This document shows positions 32,880-44,350 of a DNA stretch of 64,000 bases, piece after piece. Position 1 is the first letter of the stretch. Every line of letters starts with the position of its first letter. Position numbers and translations under genes: made by a program. Origin of the DNA: Actinernus sp. WN-2022. Lineage: Eukaryota; Cnidaria; Anthozoa; Actiniaria; Actinernidae. The notes under the pieces were generated by a model, which ran no database searches, was not told the origin of the DNA, and saw only the letters and a program-made list of their open reading frames with translations. The DNA lies in assembly GCA_030867875.1 (NCBI GenBank), contig JAOWCC010001634.1, positions 39,017,403 through 39,081,402 of the forward strand. Direction: 5' to 3'.

Positions 32880-33380
32880 TAAATTCGAACCCTAGGATCC
32901 AGTATTGAGCTATACCCGTTCAGACGGTAATGTCCACTGAGTTATAAAGAATACATAAATAAATGTGATCTAGGATACCTGATGACGAGTGGAGGCCTAA
33001 GCTACCCCCCGCGAACTTTAATTTCAAATTTCTTTCTTATACAGCAAATAATTAAATTGGAAGAGTTTGAGTCGAGAGAGTACATTATGAAATCAATCAA
33101 GTACTTCAGGCTTCAGCTAATCTAATATTGGACCAAAAGCATAATTTTAATTATACTTTAAAATTTGCAGTCCTATCTCTTGAAACCATTAATTATAATA
33201 TGCTGGATAAAGTGTAATCAAAGGCTATATTACGTTTGAGTAAAATGTAGTAAAAAACCGTTCCGGATGACAAATACTATTGTTTTACTTTCTTTTTTTT
33301 GGAGATATACGTTTATTTGATAACTATAATAAATATATTTTTGACAGTATTCATTACAATCTCTCAATAGTCCAGTTACG
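32880..33380. other. GPCR upstream region
   Basis: AT-rich sequence upstream of the GPCR start. No promoter element can be assigned and no repeat was recognised. Confidence 0.3.
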
Positions 33381-33625
33381 CGCTCATTCAAGAATTACCG
33401 CTGGATGCGATAACTACAGACGCATTACTCAACGTTAGTCTCATTCTGATGTTAAATATTCATGAATACCAGCGAGATTGTTATTCACAACTCTATGTAT
33501 TGTTATAGTTTAAAGTTCTGCAGTTTCTCGCTGGTATTTGTGAATATTTTATAACAGAATGAGACTAACGTCGAGTAAATGCGTCCGTAGTCATCGCATC
33601 CAGCGGTAATTCTTGAATGCGAAAC
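33381..33625. mobile_element. MITE with about 90-bp arms
   Basis: CATTCAAGAATTACCGCTGG on the left pairs with CCAGCGGTAATTCTTGAATG on the right. The pairing continues through ACGCATTTACTC, GTTAGTCTCATTCTG and AATACCAGCGAGA. No target duplication found. Confidence 0.75.
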
Positions 33626-33679
33626 ATGTCTATTCACTCTTTTCACCCGGTAGCCATATTGGATTCAAAGCGAGGCACT

Positions 33680-33765
33680 CCTTTGCTTTTGCTAGGCTAA
33701 ACTCGCTCTGATATCCCTCAGTGCGAGGCTAACCTAGCAAACACAAAGGATTGCCTCCGTTTTTT
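33680..33765. repeat. Hairpin plus poly-T
   Basis: CTCCTTTGCTTTTGCTAGGC and GCTAACCTAGCAAACACAAAG are inverted. A T-rich run follows (33762-33788). Confidence 0.5.
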
Positions 33766-33789
33766 TTTTTTTTTGTTTTGTTTTTTTAG

Positions 33790-34170
33790 ACACGGTGTGG
33801 CTCATCAGGTATAACATTTGGAGTAAAAGATATAATAATTATATTAATTATAGTGATATAAACTACTACTAACATTATGAAACTAATAATATTGGTATAC
33901 TAAAATATTACTTATAAAAAACTATTAATATTGGTATGCTAAAAATACTACTATATAAAATAATTATAATTCTACTCTACAACTCTATAATCCCTATTAT
34001 ACTAATTCCTGTTTTACATGAGCGCCGTGTGATCTAAATTAATTACAATGGCGTATTTGTGAAGTCGTAGCAGTTAATTTTATTCTTGAAAGATATTAGA
34101 GATTTTTCCTCCCGTATATCACTTGGCAGTGAATCCAAGATGGCCAGCAGGTGAAAACAGTAAATCCTTT
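33790..34170. other. AT-rich spacer
   Basis: A strongly AT-rich tract (about 33825-34010) with short ATTGGTATACTAAAA direct repeats. No gene seen. Confidence 0.35.
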
Positions 34171-34547
34171 AGGCGAATCCTTGCGACGCCGTCATTGTTT
34201 GCATTTTTGCCTCATTAGCATAGATTAAACTTCAATCTACAAACGAACAGACTACATCAGTTGAAAGAGAATTTTAAACTTAGTAATCACCGAAAATTTG
34301 AGATTGATATGTTAAATAATTACAGAGAAATAGACTTTTCAAAACTGTAAAATGGAGTGGGGGGCAGAGTTGCTGACAGCCATGCATTTAGAGATTTTTA
34401 AACGCTTATTCCTCAAAATATATTTATCATATCACTCTCAAATTGTTCGGTGATTATCAAGTGTAAAAATCTCTTTTAATTTATGGACGTCGCTTGAAGT
34501 TTGATGTATGCTAATGAGGGAAACTGAATGCAATCAAGGATTCGCCT
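34171..34547. mobile_element. Fold-back of repeat family B, both arms
   Basis: Outer ends AGGCGAATCCTTG (34171-34183) and CAAGGATTCGCCT (34535-34547). Inside them the left arm has GCCTCATTAGCATAGATTAAA and TTAGTAATCACCGA, and the right arm holds the reverse complements. Solo arms occur at 9745-9915 and 42541-42716. Confidence 0.75.
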
Positions 34548-34742
34548 ATTCATTAAGAAAAACACATTAAAAATGGAATGACGGGACAAATTTGATGAAT
34601 GAAATTTAATATTTTTTACTGCTTTTGGAAGCAAATGAAAATTCAGTATTGCTTTTTTCTTTAAAAGTTCAAGCTGTGTGAAATAGAATCAGATGGCGTT
34701 AATTTTTTTGGTACCGATAGCGTTAATGGATTGGTACCAGCA

Positions 34743-34906
34743 TGTAGTAATTGCTGGTTTTCACTCAATCCCCAGAGATTCAAATGACAAAGGGCATGGC
34801 GGCCATGTTGGTGCCCCAACAAAAGAAGCTAACGAGGAATCTATTGTTTAAGGGCACCAACATGGCGGCTATGACGTCAAGTGAAAGCCAGCAATTGCCG
34901 ACTATT
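34743..34906. repeat. Hairpin MITE
   Basis: ATTGCTGGTTTTCACTC plus GGCGGCCATGTTGGTGCCC on the left pair with GGGCACCAACATGGCGGCT and AAGTGAAAGCCAGCAAT on the right. Confidence 0.7.
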
Positions 34907-34909
34907 TGC

Positions 34910-36650
34910 GGCTTTTTTTCATATTATAGGAAAATCACATGCCTAACTAGGTAAATAAAACTCCACGTTAAATTGAACGAGAAAACCGATAACGTGTTTC
35001 AGTTTTCTTTATTTTACACTATTCAGTTAATTATGTGAATATCTAGTTATTTTACAACATAATAATATAGATGATGGTATGCCGTGGTTAAAAGGAGCTT
35101 AAGCTTTCGAGTAAATTAACCACTGCCACAGGGAAAATATATAAGGCTTAAAGACTAGATCAGGTTTACATGTAGTATATGCCTAAGACTAGGTCAGGAT
35201 TATGTAGGAGGGATATTGGCCTGGAGCGAGGAGGTATGGGATTTATTCACCGAGGATTTCGCACGAGGGCGCAGCCGAGGTAAATAAATCCAATACCCCC
35301 GAGACAAAGTCCAATATAATGCTTATTTTACAATGGCGAGGTTTTCTCGTGCTACACAATAACAATATCTCTTTTCATAAATCATTAGGATCATTGTTTG
35401 CCTAGTGAATAGTTGCATAACATCACTGGTCACAAGGCTTCGTATTATTTTTTTCTCGACTCTTTCAACCAATGTAGCTTGCAGTGTACGGTGGATAGGG
35501 CAGATGAATGTAGCTCCTGTCCCTCTAGATTTTAATCGATCGGATTGAAAAGTGGCGTCATAAATATGTTGACAAAACGTTTTTCATGCGTTTTTGTTCC
35601 TGAGATACTTTCATGCTTCTTTCCTCGACCCTTAAAAAAGGTATTCCAAATCTTTGCAGTGGATTATTTTCGCGACGGAATAAGATATCAGAAAACTGAG
35701 ACACCGCTTTTAGACTCAAAATCTCTACTTTGTGTAGGTGGTTTCAGCGCGGATTTTCGTCAAATTCCTGAGGGACAGGAGCTCCAGAATAAGGTATGGT
35801 CAAATTGGATTAAAAATACAATAAAATAAAAGAGTATTTGATAATAACGAAAATTAAGTTGTTTTCTAGAATTTGTGTTTATTAGGCTTTCAGAAAATAT
35901 ATACTTTGTAGGGGTTTTCTTGAATTTAACGCGCGCAATTAAATGTTTCCGAGAAGCGCTCTTGAAGGGCTCGTGATACCTTAATTTCAATTACATATAT
36001 GCGCGTGCATCTCTTCGTATTTGATTACTGGGAGCTCAGCTCTTAGTATATTATGGTTTTCACATCATTCGTATCTGTTTTTAAGGAAAAGTCTCTGAAG
36101 AAGGTAGTCTTCTTCATGAGAAGGCGTTCACAATACTGGATCATTGAAACAAGGGCATTCGAGTAAGGCAATTTTTTGCCATAAAGGGTGGTGATGGTGA
36201 GTAAATGTTACGATGATAAGTCCAACACAAACCCCTCCCCCACTCCCCCAGTTCAACGCATGGTATGGGTCGATAACATGAAAGCCAAACCGGTCCTAAC
36301 CCGGTCAAGTCAAGTTTATGTTCAAATTCTCCGGCTGTAATGGTATATTGCGTTACCACATATATAATTTATAAATAGACTTGTGCAATTGTATTAGCGT
36401 AATATATCAAGATTGTGACATGCGTCTAGAAAGTATCCTGAGAAACTGCCGCCGCACCTCTCGTCGAGAGCTCTCTATCCCTCCCCTCCCCCCGAGAGAT
36501 CGGCTATTTTCTAATGCTAATTTCCCTTCGTAGCGTGAATTAATTACTCCTGTTTGTTGTCAATTATTCAAATATATTGCATTCTGCACTTTGTTGGATG
36601 AAAATGTTGAGGAGGCAAAACTCTATCAAACATTTGATCAAACAAACAAT
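34910..36650. other. Intergenic with one low-confidence exon-like ORF
   Basis: A plus-strand ORF at 35545-35829 ends GGFSADFRQIPEGQELQNK directly before GTATGG. The GG(F/A)SA...FRQIPxxQE words recall the start of Ran-binding MOG1/RANGRF, but about nine expected residues between them are absent and the upstream part does not fit. GGGATTTATTCACCGAGG-type sequence near 35240 resembles a dispersed repeat. Otherwise nothing is recognised. Confidence 0.25.
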
Positions 36651-36654
36651 CATG

Positions 36655-37200
36655 GTTGGTCCAACATGGGATGACAGCTATCGAACAATGTTGGTCCAAC
36701 ATGGGATGACAGCTATCGAACAATGTTGGTCCAACATGGGATGACAGCTATCGAACAATGTTGGTCCAACATGGGATGACAAACTATAGAACAATGTTGG
36801 TCCAACATGGGATGACAAACTATAGAACAATGTTGGTCCAACATGGGATGATAAACTATAGAACAATGTTGGTCCAACATGGGATGACAAATATCGAACA
36901 ATGTTGGCCCAACATGGGATGACAGCTATCGAACAATGTTGGTCCAACATGGGATGACAGCTATCGAACAATGTTGGTCCAACATGGGATGACAAACTAT
37001 AGAACATTGTTGGTCCAACATGGGATGACAAACTATAGAACAATGTTGGTCCAACATGGGATGATAAACTATCGAACAATGTTGGTCCAACATGGGATGA
37101 TAAACTAACGAACAATGTTGGTCCAACATGGGATGACAAATATCGAACAATGTTGGACCAACATGGGATGACAAATATCGAACAATGTTGGATCGAGCAA
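36655..37200. repeat. Satellite S3, about 35 bp x 15
   Basis: The unit is GGTCCAACATGGGATGACA followed by GCTATCGAACAATGTT or AACTATAGAACAATGTT, 34-36 bp long. Each junction makes the palindrome TGTTGGTCCAACA. Two alternating subtypes (GCTATCG and AACTATAG) are visible. Open frames on the minus strand are repeat artefacts. Confidence 0.92.
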
Positions 37201-37449
37201 AGTTGGATCGTGTAATCGAACATATATTGTTCGAAGTTTGGCAGGGGCTGTAGAGGTCCAATGCGTTTTGAAGTTTTGATTCAAGAATCCGGATTGTGAT
37301 TCTTCCAAAGAAAAGCAGCCCTAGTCTTCAACTTGTCTTTCTTGGAATCAGTATTCGTTCAAGGATTGATGTCTGTATTAACACAACTACGTAAGAGAAC
37401 CTGAAGAAGAAACAGAAAGCGAAATACACTTTATAAGCTAGGCAAGTGA
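37201..37449. other. Spacer after S3
   Basis: No gene or further repeat recognised. Confidence 0.3.
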
Positions 37450-37695
37450 GCATAGACCATATCGCAAGTCCGCCATGTTGGAGTGTGCGATGCACTCTGG
37501 GATGGATATCTCAGTAACACAATGGGAAGTAGAATCGAACCGTGGACTAAATTAAGTTTACGGTTCGATTTCTTCCCACTGTATAACATAATAATAATAA
37601 TATGTATTTTTATTTAAAGAAAAATATACTGGGGTATCCATCCCAGAGTGCATCGCACACGATCCAAATTGGCGGACTTGCGATACGGTGGCAGC
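37450..37695. repeat. Fold-back element
   Basis: ATCGCAAGTCCGCCATGTTG...GATGCACTCTGGGATGGATA pairs with ATCCATCCCAGAGTGCATCG...GGCGGACTTGCGAT. An inner pair around CGGTTCGATT also matches. No coding. Confidence 0.75.
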
Positions 37696-37849
37696 AGTGT
37701 GTGATGTGTCGCCGTAACATTGAAATGTTTGCCATTATTGTTATCCAATCACAATGCATAGTTTTGGTGAGGCAAACATGGCATGCCGGTAACGGTTCAG
37801 TTATTGTCTTAACTACTCACACGAATTCTGCTCTTTAGAAGGCGTACGA

Positions 37850-38192
37850 CTCGAGCCCATTATACCAGGAGCGTCTATCTCTTATGCATTTGTGAGCCAG
37901 CGTGTTTCCAGATCAGGCTACTTTTAGAATCAGGTTGCCGCGAAAATATTTTGGCAGAGGTTCCACGTCGGTTGAATATAAAAAAACAAAATGGCGCCTC
38001 CTGGCCAGGTGATCTGAAGTAACACATATTATGCATGATTTGATGCATTCTGATTCGCTGTAAAATAATGCTTTGGTGCATTATCATTATTGGCTGTTGA
38101 TATTGCTTGGCTGGAATACGATGCTAAAAATAACCTGATCTGAGGAAATGCTGATCGACTCACGGGATAGACGCTCCTGGTAATGGCTCCTG
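37850..38192. mobile_element. MITE family A, copy 2
   Basis: Ends ...GAGCCCATTATACCAGGAGC and the reverse complement of the family A terminus. The flanks CGTACGA (37843-37849) and CGTATGA (38193-38199) match at 6 of 7 bases, consistent with an aged 7-bp target duplication. About the same length as the copy at 2257-2593. Confidence 0.7.
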
Positions 38193-41100
38193 CGTATGAA
38201 TAATGTACATATCATAAATTGCCTGGTCTACATCAGCACTGATCATGCATTGTTCATCATCGTCAGTTCATGTCATGTCATCGCCGCCATCTTGAAATTG
38301 ATTGACGTGAACAAAAGATTCCTTGTTAGCTTCTCTTGCTTCATCGACCAACATGGTCTTTGGTATTCAAATTCACCCTCATGTTGGCTAGAAACAATAC
38401 ATTTTCCACGTCTAGCCCCGCACTGGAAGCAGTTTCAGAACGAGGTTAGACGTGGAAGAACAAAGGCTTTCATTCTTCTGGGATTCAACATGATTGCCGC
38501 GCCGTGAAAAGGTTCAATACGGATCCTGTGGGGTTTTTGTGCCCCATTTGCCCTTGTGTATTGTTTGTTCTATTTCTTGTGAACTAACGCATGAGAAAAT
38601 CTCTTGAAAAAAGGTTCCCCAAAGGATTTGAGACAACGAACAGGCAAAGTAAAAGTAAACGTCTATTGATAGAAAGCCAAGAATAACTTCCCGTCCTCAT
38701 GTTGATAATACAAAAAGGTATTAATCTTGAAGTTTTGTAAAATTTCTGACATTTAATCGCTAATTTTGGTGGTCTTTGGTTCATATCAAAATCATTGCAC
38801 ACAGAAGAGGACATTTGGTATTGATCATCATTGGTAAATGCGATTTTATTTGAGAGAGAATGACTAATGGCGCGAAAAAAATAGGTCATTCCGCAAGTCA
38901 TTCCGCAAGCCATGCCACATGCCATTCTGCAAAATGATTCCCCTTTTACCCTCACCGTTTTCACGTTGTGTTTTTGCAGACAACGGTTGAAATGTAGGTG
39001 ACTGCGTGCATTTTCACGTGCAGTTATTGTATTTTGTAATTAAGGCTATTGTTTTGTGCCGTCGTCCTAGACGTTACCGTCCTGGTTGCCGTAAGGTCGG
39101 CCTATTGCTTGCATGCGTAGCCTACGGTCACTTTTGATTAAGTTCATCTGTTTGTTGTTCCACAGGGAGCCCAAGCGTAGTTTCTGTGTTATCAGTGTAT
39201 ACACCCCATTCCAATATGGCGGATACACGGCCGGAGTGTTGGGGCGGGAAGTGAAAACGAGGGTAGTTAGGCGGAAGTCAATGTCAAGAAGGTCATGAGG
39301 CGGGAATTTCGCGCAAGTTTTGAAGCGAGTTTGTTTTTCCGAGAGGGTTGGAATAAGTAGATTTTATCCCCAGAGAGTTAGAAAATATGGCGGATATTCA
39401 AGCAATCATTTTCACTGAGGGATATATTCTTCAGTGAAAACGATAGCCTGAATATCTGGTACCGCAATAAAAAACAATTTCGCGGCATTTCATGGCATGT
39501 TTTGCAGTACCCTCCCCCTGAGAGGATAGTGTTGCATCACGGGGGGTCTTGCTGACGTCACGCTTTTGGTCACGAGATCTGAGGCTGTACCGTCCTCGCA
39601 TCGGTCCACGGCAAGAATCTTGATTTGTCGTTTTTAAGCTGGGAATTTCTCCATTTTTAAGAAAGGTTTTGTCAAAAGACTTCCAAATAATGATTTCCTG
39701 CCCAGAGATTGATAACCACCGGGAATTTGGGATCAATTGGAGCATCTTTTCGGGGGAAAATCGAGGCATAAGGTAAGCGTATTGAAATAACGGTTTCCCG
39801 CCTTTCTAATATATATATAGTACAGAGTAAACAAGAAAAAGAGCGAGCTAGAAAACGTACTAAAACAGGTCCCAGAGCGCTAAGATTGAAATATGATACT
39901 TAAGGACACTTGATAACACAAGACAAGTTCTTCAAAGTTCAATATTTTACTGTTTTCATTTTTTTCTAGTACACGATATCTGATACGGGAAAACTGTATT
40001 AGTCAAACAGTACAGATACAGAACTTGGGCTGCCTGTGGTTTAGGCTCCCCAACTCGTTTTCGTCAACGTATTAAAATGTGACAAAGCACGAAAACTTCC
40101 AGGTTCGCAGCAATGACAAATTCACGTAGGTCCTCTTTTGAAACTGAGACCGAATTGCAGAGGGTACCGTCGTCGTGCACGTCGGTCTGAAAACGAGTAA
40201 GTGATTTTTTTTATATTCATGTTTATAAATAAATTGGAAATGACAGTACTCTATACAATACGTATTTGTGACTAGTCTTCCCTTTGTCCCTCCCTGGGGT
40301 TGAAAATGGGTACGATTTTTTTTAGTTTCAGGGTTTGGTTTTTAGAAGGTGTATGAGAATTTGAGAAAATGCATTATTAATGAACCAACTTCGAAAGATC
40401 ACTTGAAAAGCCCTAAATAGGCTTACAATTAAATTGTGCAAAATTATCCATTTAGCTCAGGTGTATTTACACTCGTTCTTAATGAATGATCTGGAAATGG
40501 GTAGGATTTTTTTAAATTTCAGGATTAGGTTTTTAGAAGGTTTGTATGAGAATTTGAGAAAATGCATTATTAATGAACCCAGTGCATGTGGTGGGGTATT
40601 CTGCAATTGCTCCAATATGGCATATTGTACATGCCTTGCTATACTGCACAACAGGTGGGGATATTACCAGGCAATAGTGGGGAAATACCAGGGTTTTGCA
40701 TAGTTTCTTACACCGACCCTCAAGCATTTACCACATATTTGAGGAAGTTGTCTGGGGTAGGGGCAGGGGAATTACTGCACATATGCACGTGACAAAGCAA
40801 TTAAGCACTCTAGCTACTGTAAGTCAAGGCAAATCCAGCACTCTTTTAGAGGCTTGGAGATGAAAATGTAAAGCATATCGACGGACAGGTTTATTGGATT
40901 CCTGCCAAATAATAAGCAGAGTAGGTGAGTCGTGAAAACAATGAGTCATAAAAATCATGTTTACGATTACGACTTGCATGATGTCAATATGTTATGAGTC
41001 CTAAAAGTAACTTCATCCTTGCAGAGTAATGAAATATACAGAATAAGTACATGTACCTAAGTTAGATATACAAATGTGGCTCCACCTTTTGCACAAACAA

Positions 41101-42060
41101 ATAAATAATGAAATACAAATAACAGCATTACTATTATAGCAACTATTCTAAGGGAAAGCCTACATTAAACTTTATTCTTGTAGCTTCCTATGAGCTGTTG
41201 CATACAGATGGCTAATCTGCTGAATTTGTGGCTATATGGGCTGGAACAATACCAGGCCATTGCCAGCCAGCTTTGTTTATGACATACGGCAGAGGTCTAA
41301 TACACCCCATCACCAGGCAAGCAGTTACCAGCCAGCAGAAGCAAGGGCACGATAGTGTTGGTGTATTATTCATAATGTCCACAATAGCTAACTTTATGCA
41401 TTGCTGCATATATGTTATTCAATGAAACTTCTATCAACATAAATGCATCAGTCAATGTCACTTATTAGCATTTCAAAGAGAGGTACTAAGTTAAAATGGA
41501 AATTATATACATGTATATAAAGTGTATATATATATAATAGAGAGTTTGCACAATGCCAAGTGGTAATAATGTGCATGATAGATCCTTAGCCTCTCTTGGG
41601 TGTAGAAAAACAAAATGCTTGTAAGTTGTATCCACTGTTACTCGCTATAAGGATGTGCCATGCATACAATTGTGCCTCCGTTAATTGAATTCTAAGCATG
41701 CCTGATACCCCTGGGAATTTCACTATTTATAATATTTCTTGCAAATGTTCCACTGTCGAACTTACAAAGCCTTACTCAAGTACTGTAAAAAGTGTTAAAA
41801 TAAACAAAATCCCCAGGACTGGTTGGTTGGTTGACCAATGCCCCACCCTTTCCCGGATAGGGGGGATTGGGCACACTTGGAATTGATATACATTAGTGGT
41901 GGTGTGTGCTTCACAACTGAGGCTTTCTTTGGTCTGGCTATTAGACAACATGACTTGCTAAGATTATAGTGATATCACTCTACCAGTTGTAAAAGGCTAA
42001 TATAATACAATTTATTATTTACAACTTTGTTTTTTGAGTGGGGGATGGTCAGTTATATGG
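38193..42060. other. Long stretch without confident genes
   Basis: I see no supported exon. A minus-strand ORF at 39769-39431 starts MPRFSPEKMLQLIPNSRW and ends KCREIVFYCGTRYSGY; it is fairly protein-like but unrecognised and has no visible splice context. A consensus donor (GA|GTAAGTG) is at about 40197. CATTCCGCAAG/CATGCCA-type short repeats lie near 38885-38925. An internal direct duplication at 40303-40580 is listed separately. Confidence 0.3.
40303..40580. repeat. Direct duplication, about 85 bp, 188 bp apart
   Basis: TGGTTTTTAGAAGGTGTATG and TAGGTTTTTAGAAGGTTTGT mark the two copies. Both continue AGAATTTGAGAAAATGCATT and ATTAATGAACC. They are separated by unrelated sequence. Confidence 0.6.
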
Positions 42061-42067
42061 TCAGTAA

Positions 42068-42215
42068 CTATTCACAAGAACTTTTAGGGTGTCCCTTTTT
42101 TGGGCTGTCCACATTTGCTGCACACAGGAGCCTTTCGTTTTTGGGTAGTTTTGTTTGTGGCTGTTGTCACAGTAGACTGGATGTCAGCTAGCTTGTAAAG
42201 CATCTTGTTCTTCGG
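42068..42215 (-). CDS. Zinc-knuckle-like terminal exon, possibly frameshifted
   Basis: On the minus strand an acceptor (TCTAACAG) is followed by PKNKMLYKLADIQ and RKAPVCSKCGQPKKG. In the direct frame a stop comes soon after. One base fewer in the A/G run at about 42093-42099 would continue to GHPKSSCE and a stop at 42070-42068, completing a C-x2-C-x6-H-x4-C zinc-binding pattern. Such C-terminal knuckles occur in transposon-derived and host proteins. It lies 0.8 kb downstream of the decayed THAP exon on the same strand, so both could be remains of one gene; that link is an inference. Confidence 0.4.
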
Positions 42216-42454
42216 CTGTTAGACATATACAAAACATGTTGACTTATACAGTAAAATACAACATCTTAATTGCCCATCTTAGAAAAATATACAATAAATT
42301 ATTGTTGTAGCTACATACACCTAGGTGCATGTAGATTTTAACTTATGTATTTTCAAGTACCAGCTATTAATAAACATTATTTGGAGAATTATTTCCTTGG
42401 GAATCCTGATCACTTTCTTCATCATCCTCTGCTATCGGTTTAGGCAGGAGAGTA

Positions 42455-42540
42455 CCCTGGTTCCAGAGGTTTTCTAGAAAGAACAGTCGCGGAGAAAGAG
42501 CCGTTCTCTCTCTAAAAAAACCTCTGGCTCTGGAGATGTT
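42455..42540. repeat. Hairpin
   Basis: CCCTGGTTCCAGAGGTTTTC on the left pairs with AAAACCTCTGGCTCTGG on the right around GTCGCGGAGAAAGAGCC. Confidence 0.55.
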
Positions 42541-42716
42541 TACATTTTGCCTCATTAGCATAAATCAAAAAAACTTCAAGAATCAAATTAAACTTAAAGA
42601 TACAAACAAACAGACTCCACAAATCGAAAGAGAATGTCACACTTAGTAATCACTGAAACTTTGAGAGTAATATATTTAATCTTTTCGGATAAATTAGCTT
42701 ATCAAAACAGTACGAT
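42541..42716 (+). repeat. Repeat family B, solo arm
   Basis: TTGCCTCATTAGCATAAATC...AACAAACAGACT...GAAAGAGAATGTCACACTTAG...TAATCACTGAAAC matches the left arm of the fold-back at 34171-34547. It ends exactly at the palindrome beginning 42717. Confidence 0.65.
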
Positions 42717-42834
42717 GGGTATTGTACAATGTACGTACTACTTTTACAATAATCTTTGTAAATTTTAATACTCGAGTATTAAAATTTACAAAGATTATTG
42801 TAAAAGTAGTACGTATATACATTGTACAATACCC
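42717..42834. repeat. Near-perfect 118-bp palindrome
   Basis: The left half GGGTATTGTACAATGTACGT...AAATTTTAATAC meets its reverse complement at CTCGAG (42771-42776) with essentially no loop. The only asymmetry noticed is four extra bases (ATAT) in the right arm. It can extrude as a cruciform. Confidence 0.85.
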
Positions 42835-43007
42835 TTTTTATTACATAATTTCGCACATCCAATATTCAAAAGGAAATAACCTTTACTTCCGTACTGCGTA
42901 CGTTAGTTTACAATCTATTTCAAACAAAAATAAAGATGCTTTGGGCGATGTGCACTGTTTTACAAAGGACATATTTAGACTTAGAGGGACATTAGAAATG
43001 GACTTAC

Positions 43008-43380
43008 TTGTTTTCGCTGCGAGCACTCGGCGGCGGAGAGGACACATCGCGACTAGAACGGCATACTTGGTCGGAACTGCTCCCCTGATCAATTTTTTTT
43101 CAACTGCGGAAGTTGTTTCGTAGTATCTGACGGACCAGAGAAAATGATCGACCTGTGCTCGTAGTTGTAGCAGCTCTGCTCAAAGTCAAAGTGAGCCGAA
43201 CAGAGTTCTTTGATGGGGCAAAACCCTTCCTGTGTTTATGAACAAAACGCGCCACTGCTGTTTCACAGCTTCTTCCTTTCGGAAGTAGTACATAGATATG
43301 CCTTCCGTATAGCTGTCGTTCTTACAACCGACCTCGTTAGGGCCACCAGCCACACAATAATCGCCGCCGTTCTTTAGCTT
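43008..43380 (-). pseudogene. Decayed THAP-domain exon
   Basis: A zinc-dependent DNA-binding THAP domain spread over three frames of the minus strand. From about 43370: GGDYCVAGGPNEVGC, EGISMYYFRKEEAVKQQW. After a frameshift: RFVHKHRKGFAPSKNSV. After another: KELCSAHFDFEQSCYNYEHR, which holds the CxxH zinc ligands. Past an A-run frameshift comes LIRGAVPTKY, the AVPTIF-type box. The exon ends at a consensus donor (ACAA|GTAAGT, 43007). The motif order is right for THAP, but three frameshifts and no ATG make it dead. THAP domains occur in P-element-type transposases and in host regulators; the zinc-knuckle exon at 42215 may be its partner. Confidence 0.7.
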
Positions 43381-43698
43381 TCTCTTATTCTTACACTTTC
43401 CGCTGTGTCACGGTTTCTACTGACGTCACAGGCCCTGTAATTGGATCGTATGGCCGCGCGGGAAATGTACCATTTCTGAAGCGTTCTGACCGAACTTCTA
43501 GGCGAAAAAAATACGCCATGAAATCGCAACAAGTAAACGAGACCCAAAAATTCGGACCTTTGAAGACTTAATTTAGGATATTAGGAGTTAATATTTTTCA
43601 TTTCATATACACTTTAAATATTGGTCTTTAGTAACTGAACCAAAAAGCGTTATATTTACAATCTTGCTCTGCTCCTCGTCAACTATTATACAACTGAT

Positions 43699-43834
43699 AG
43701 TTCACCACAAAATATTTGCGCACTCTCATTTGACATAAGCGGTCACGTGACGTGATACATGTAGTTGTAAACGTTATAGTTCATCACAAAATTTGGCGCG
43801 CGCTCATTGGCCAAAGGCGACCACGTGACGTGAT
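43699..43834. repeat. Two direct repeats each with CACGTGACGTGA
   Basis: Copies 43699-43756 and 43778-43834 share AGTTCAYCACAAAAT, GCGC..CTCATT and CACGTGACGTGAT. Each holds an E-box CACGTG overlapping a CRE-like TGACGTGA. A related piece, GCTGAGAGYGRAARACRATT, follows at 43863 and recurs at 46226. Confidence 0.65.
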
Positions 43835-43924
43835 AGTTGTCGTCCGCGGATGGTCATAGTGCCCGCTGAGAGTGAAAGACGATTTTGTGATGAACAATAC
43901 TGACAAATAGAGTGTGTTTGAGCA

Positions 43925-44350
43925 TAATTATTGCGTTATCGGGCTTATATTTGGAATTCATTACCAGTTGATGTTAAAGATGTATCCTCGTTGAATATGT
44001 TCAAGTCCAAATACTTTTATAGTATTTTATTGCAACAGAAGTTAATTGACCATTTTAAAGTTTAGCATTTTGTAATTCACTTATCTTAATCTCTCAGTCT
44101 TTAGTCAATATATATGTACTCGTTCAATTCCTAGATTAGATTAGATCGATTTAGCTATATGTTATTAGTTAGTAATTGTTGTTCTGATTTTAATTGTATA
44201 TAATGCACATCTTAGTTTTATCCGTAGTTTTTATCATATTTGCTACCTATATGTAAAGTTATATTTTATACTTAAATTAGTAGTTGAGGGCCACAATTTT
44301 GTAAGCTTTGCTTTTGGGTGTTACCCTCTTTAAATAAAGAATATTATTAT
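43925..44350 (+). mobile_element. 5'-truncated LINE 3' end
   Basis: The plus frame from 43937 reads YRAYIWNSLPVDVKDVSSL and continues to a stop at 44063-44065, the last block of a CR1-like ORF2. The 3'UTR contains GAGGGCCACAATTTTG and TACCCTCTTTAAATAAAGAA, then an ATT microsatellite. Confidence 0.8.

Noticed and set aside
35545..35829. MOG1/RANGRF gene
   Set aside because: Only a short resemblance (GGFSA...FRQIPEGQE) with missing residues between; kept as a weak note inside the spacer entry.
36678..37308. Minus-strand open frames over the 35-bp satellite
   Set aside because: Pure repeat translation switching frames with unit length; no protein features.
39431..39769. 112-codon minus-strand ORF as a gene
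   Set aside because: Protein-like composition but no recognised motif, no splice sites and no neighbouring exon; mentioned only as a note.
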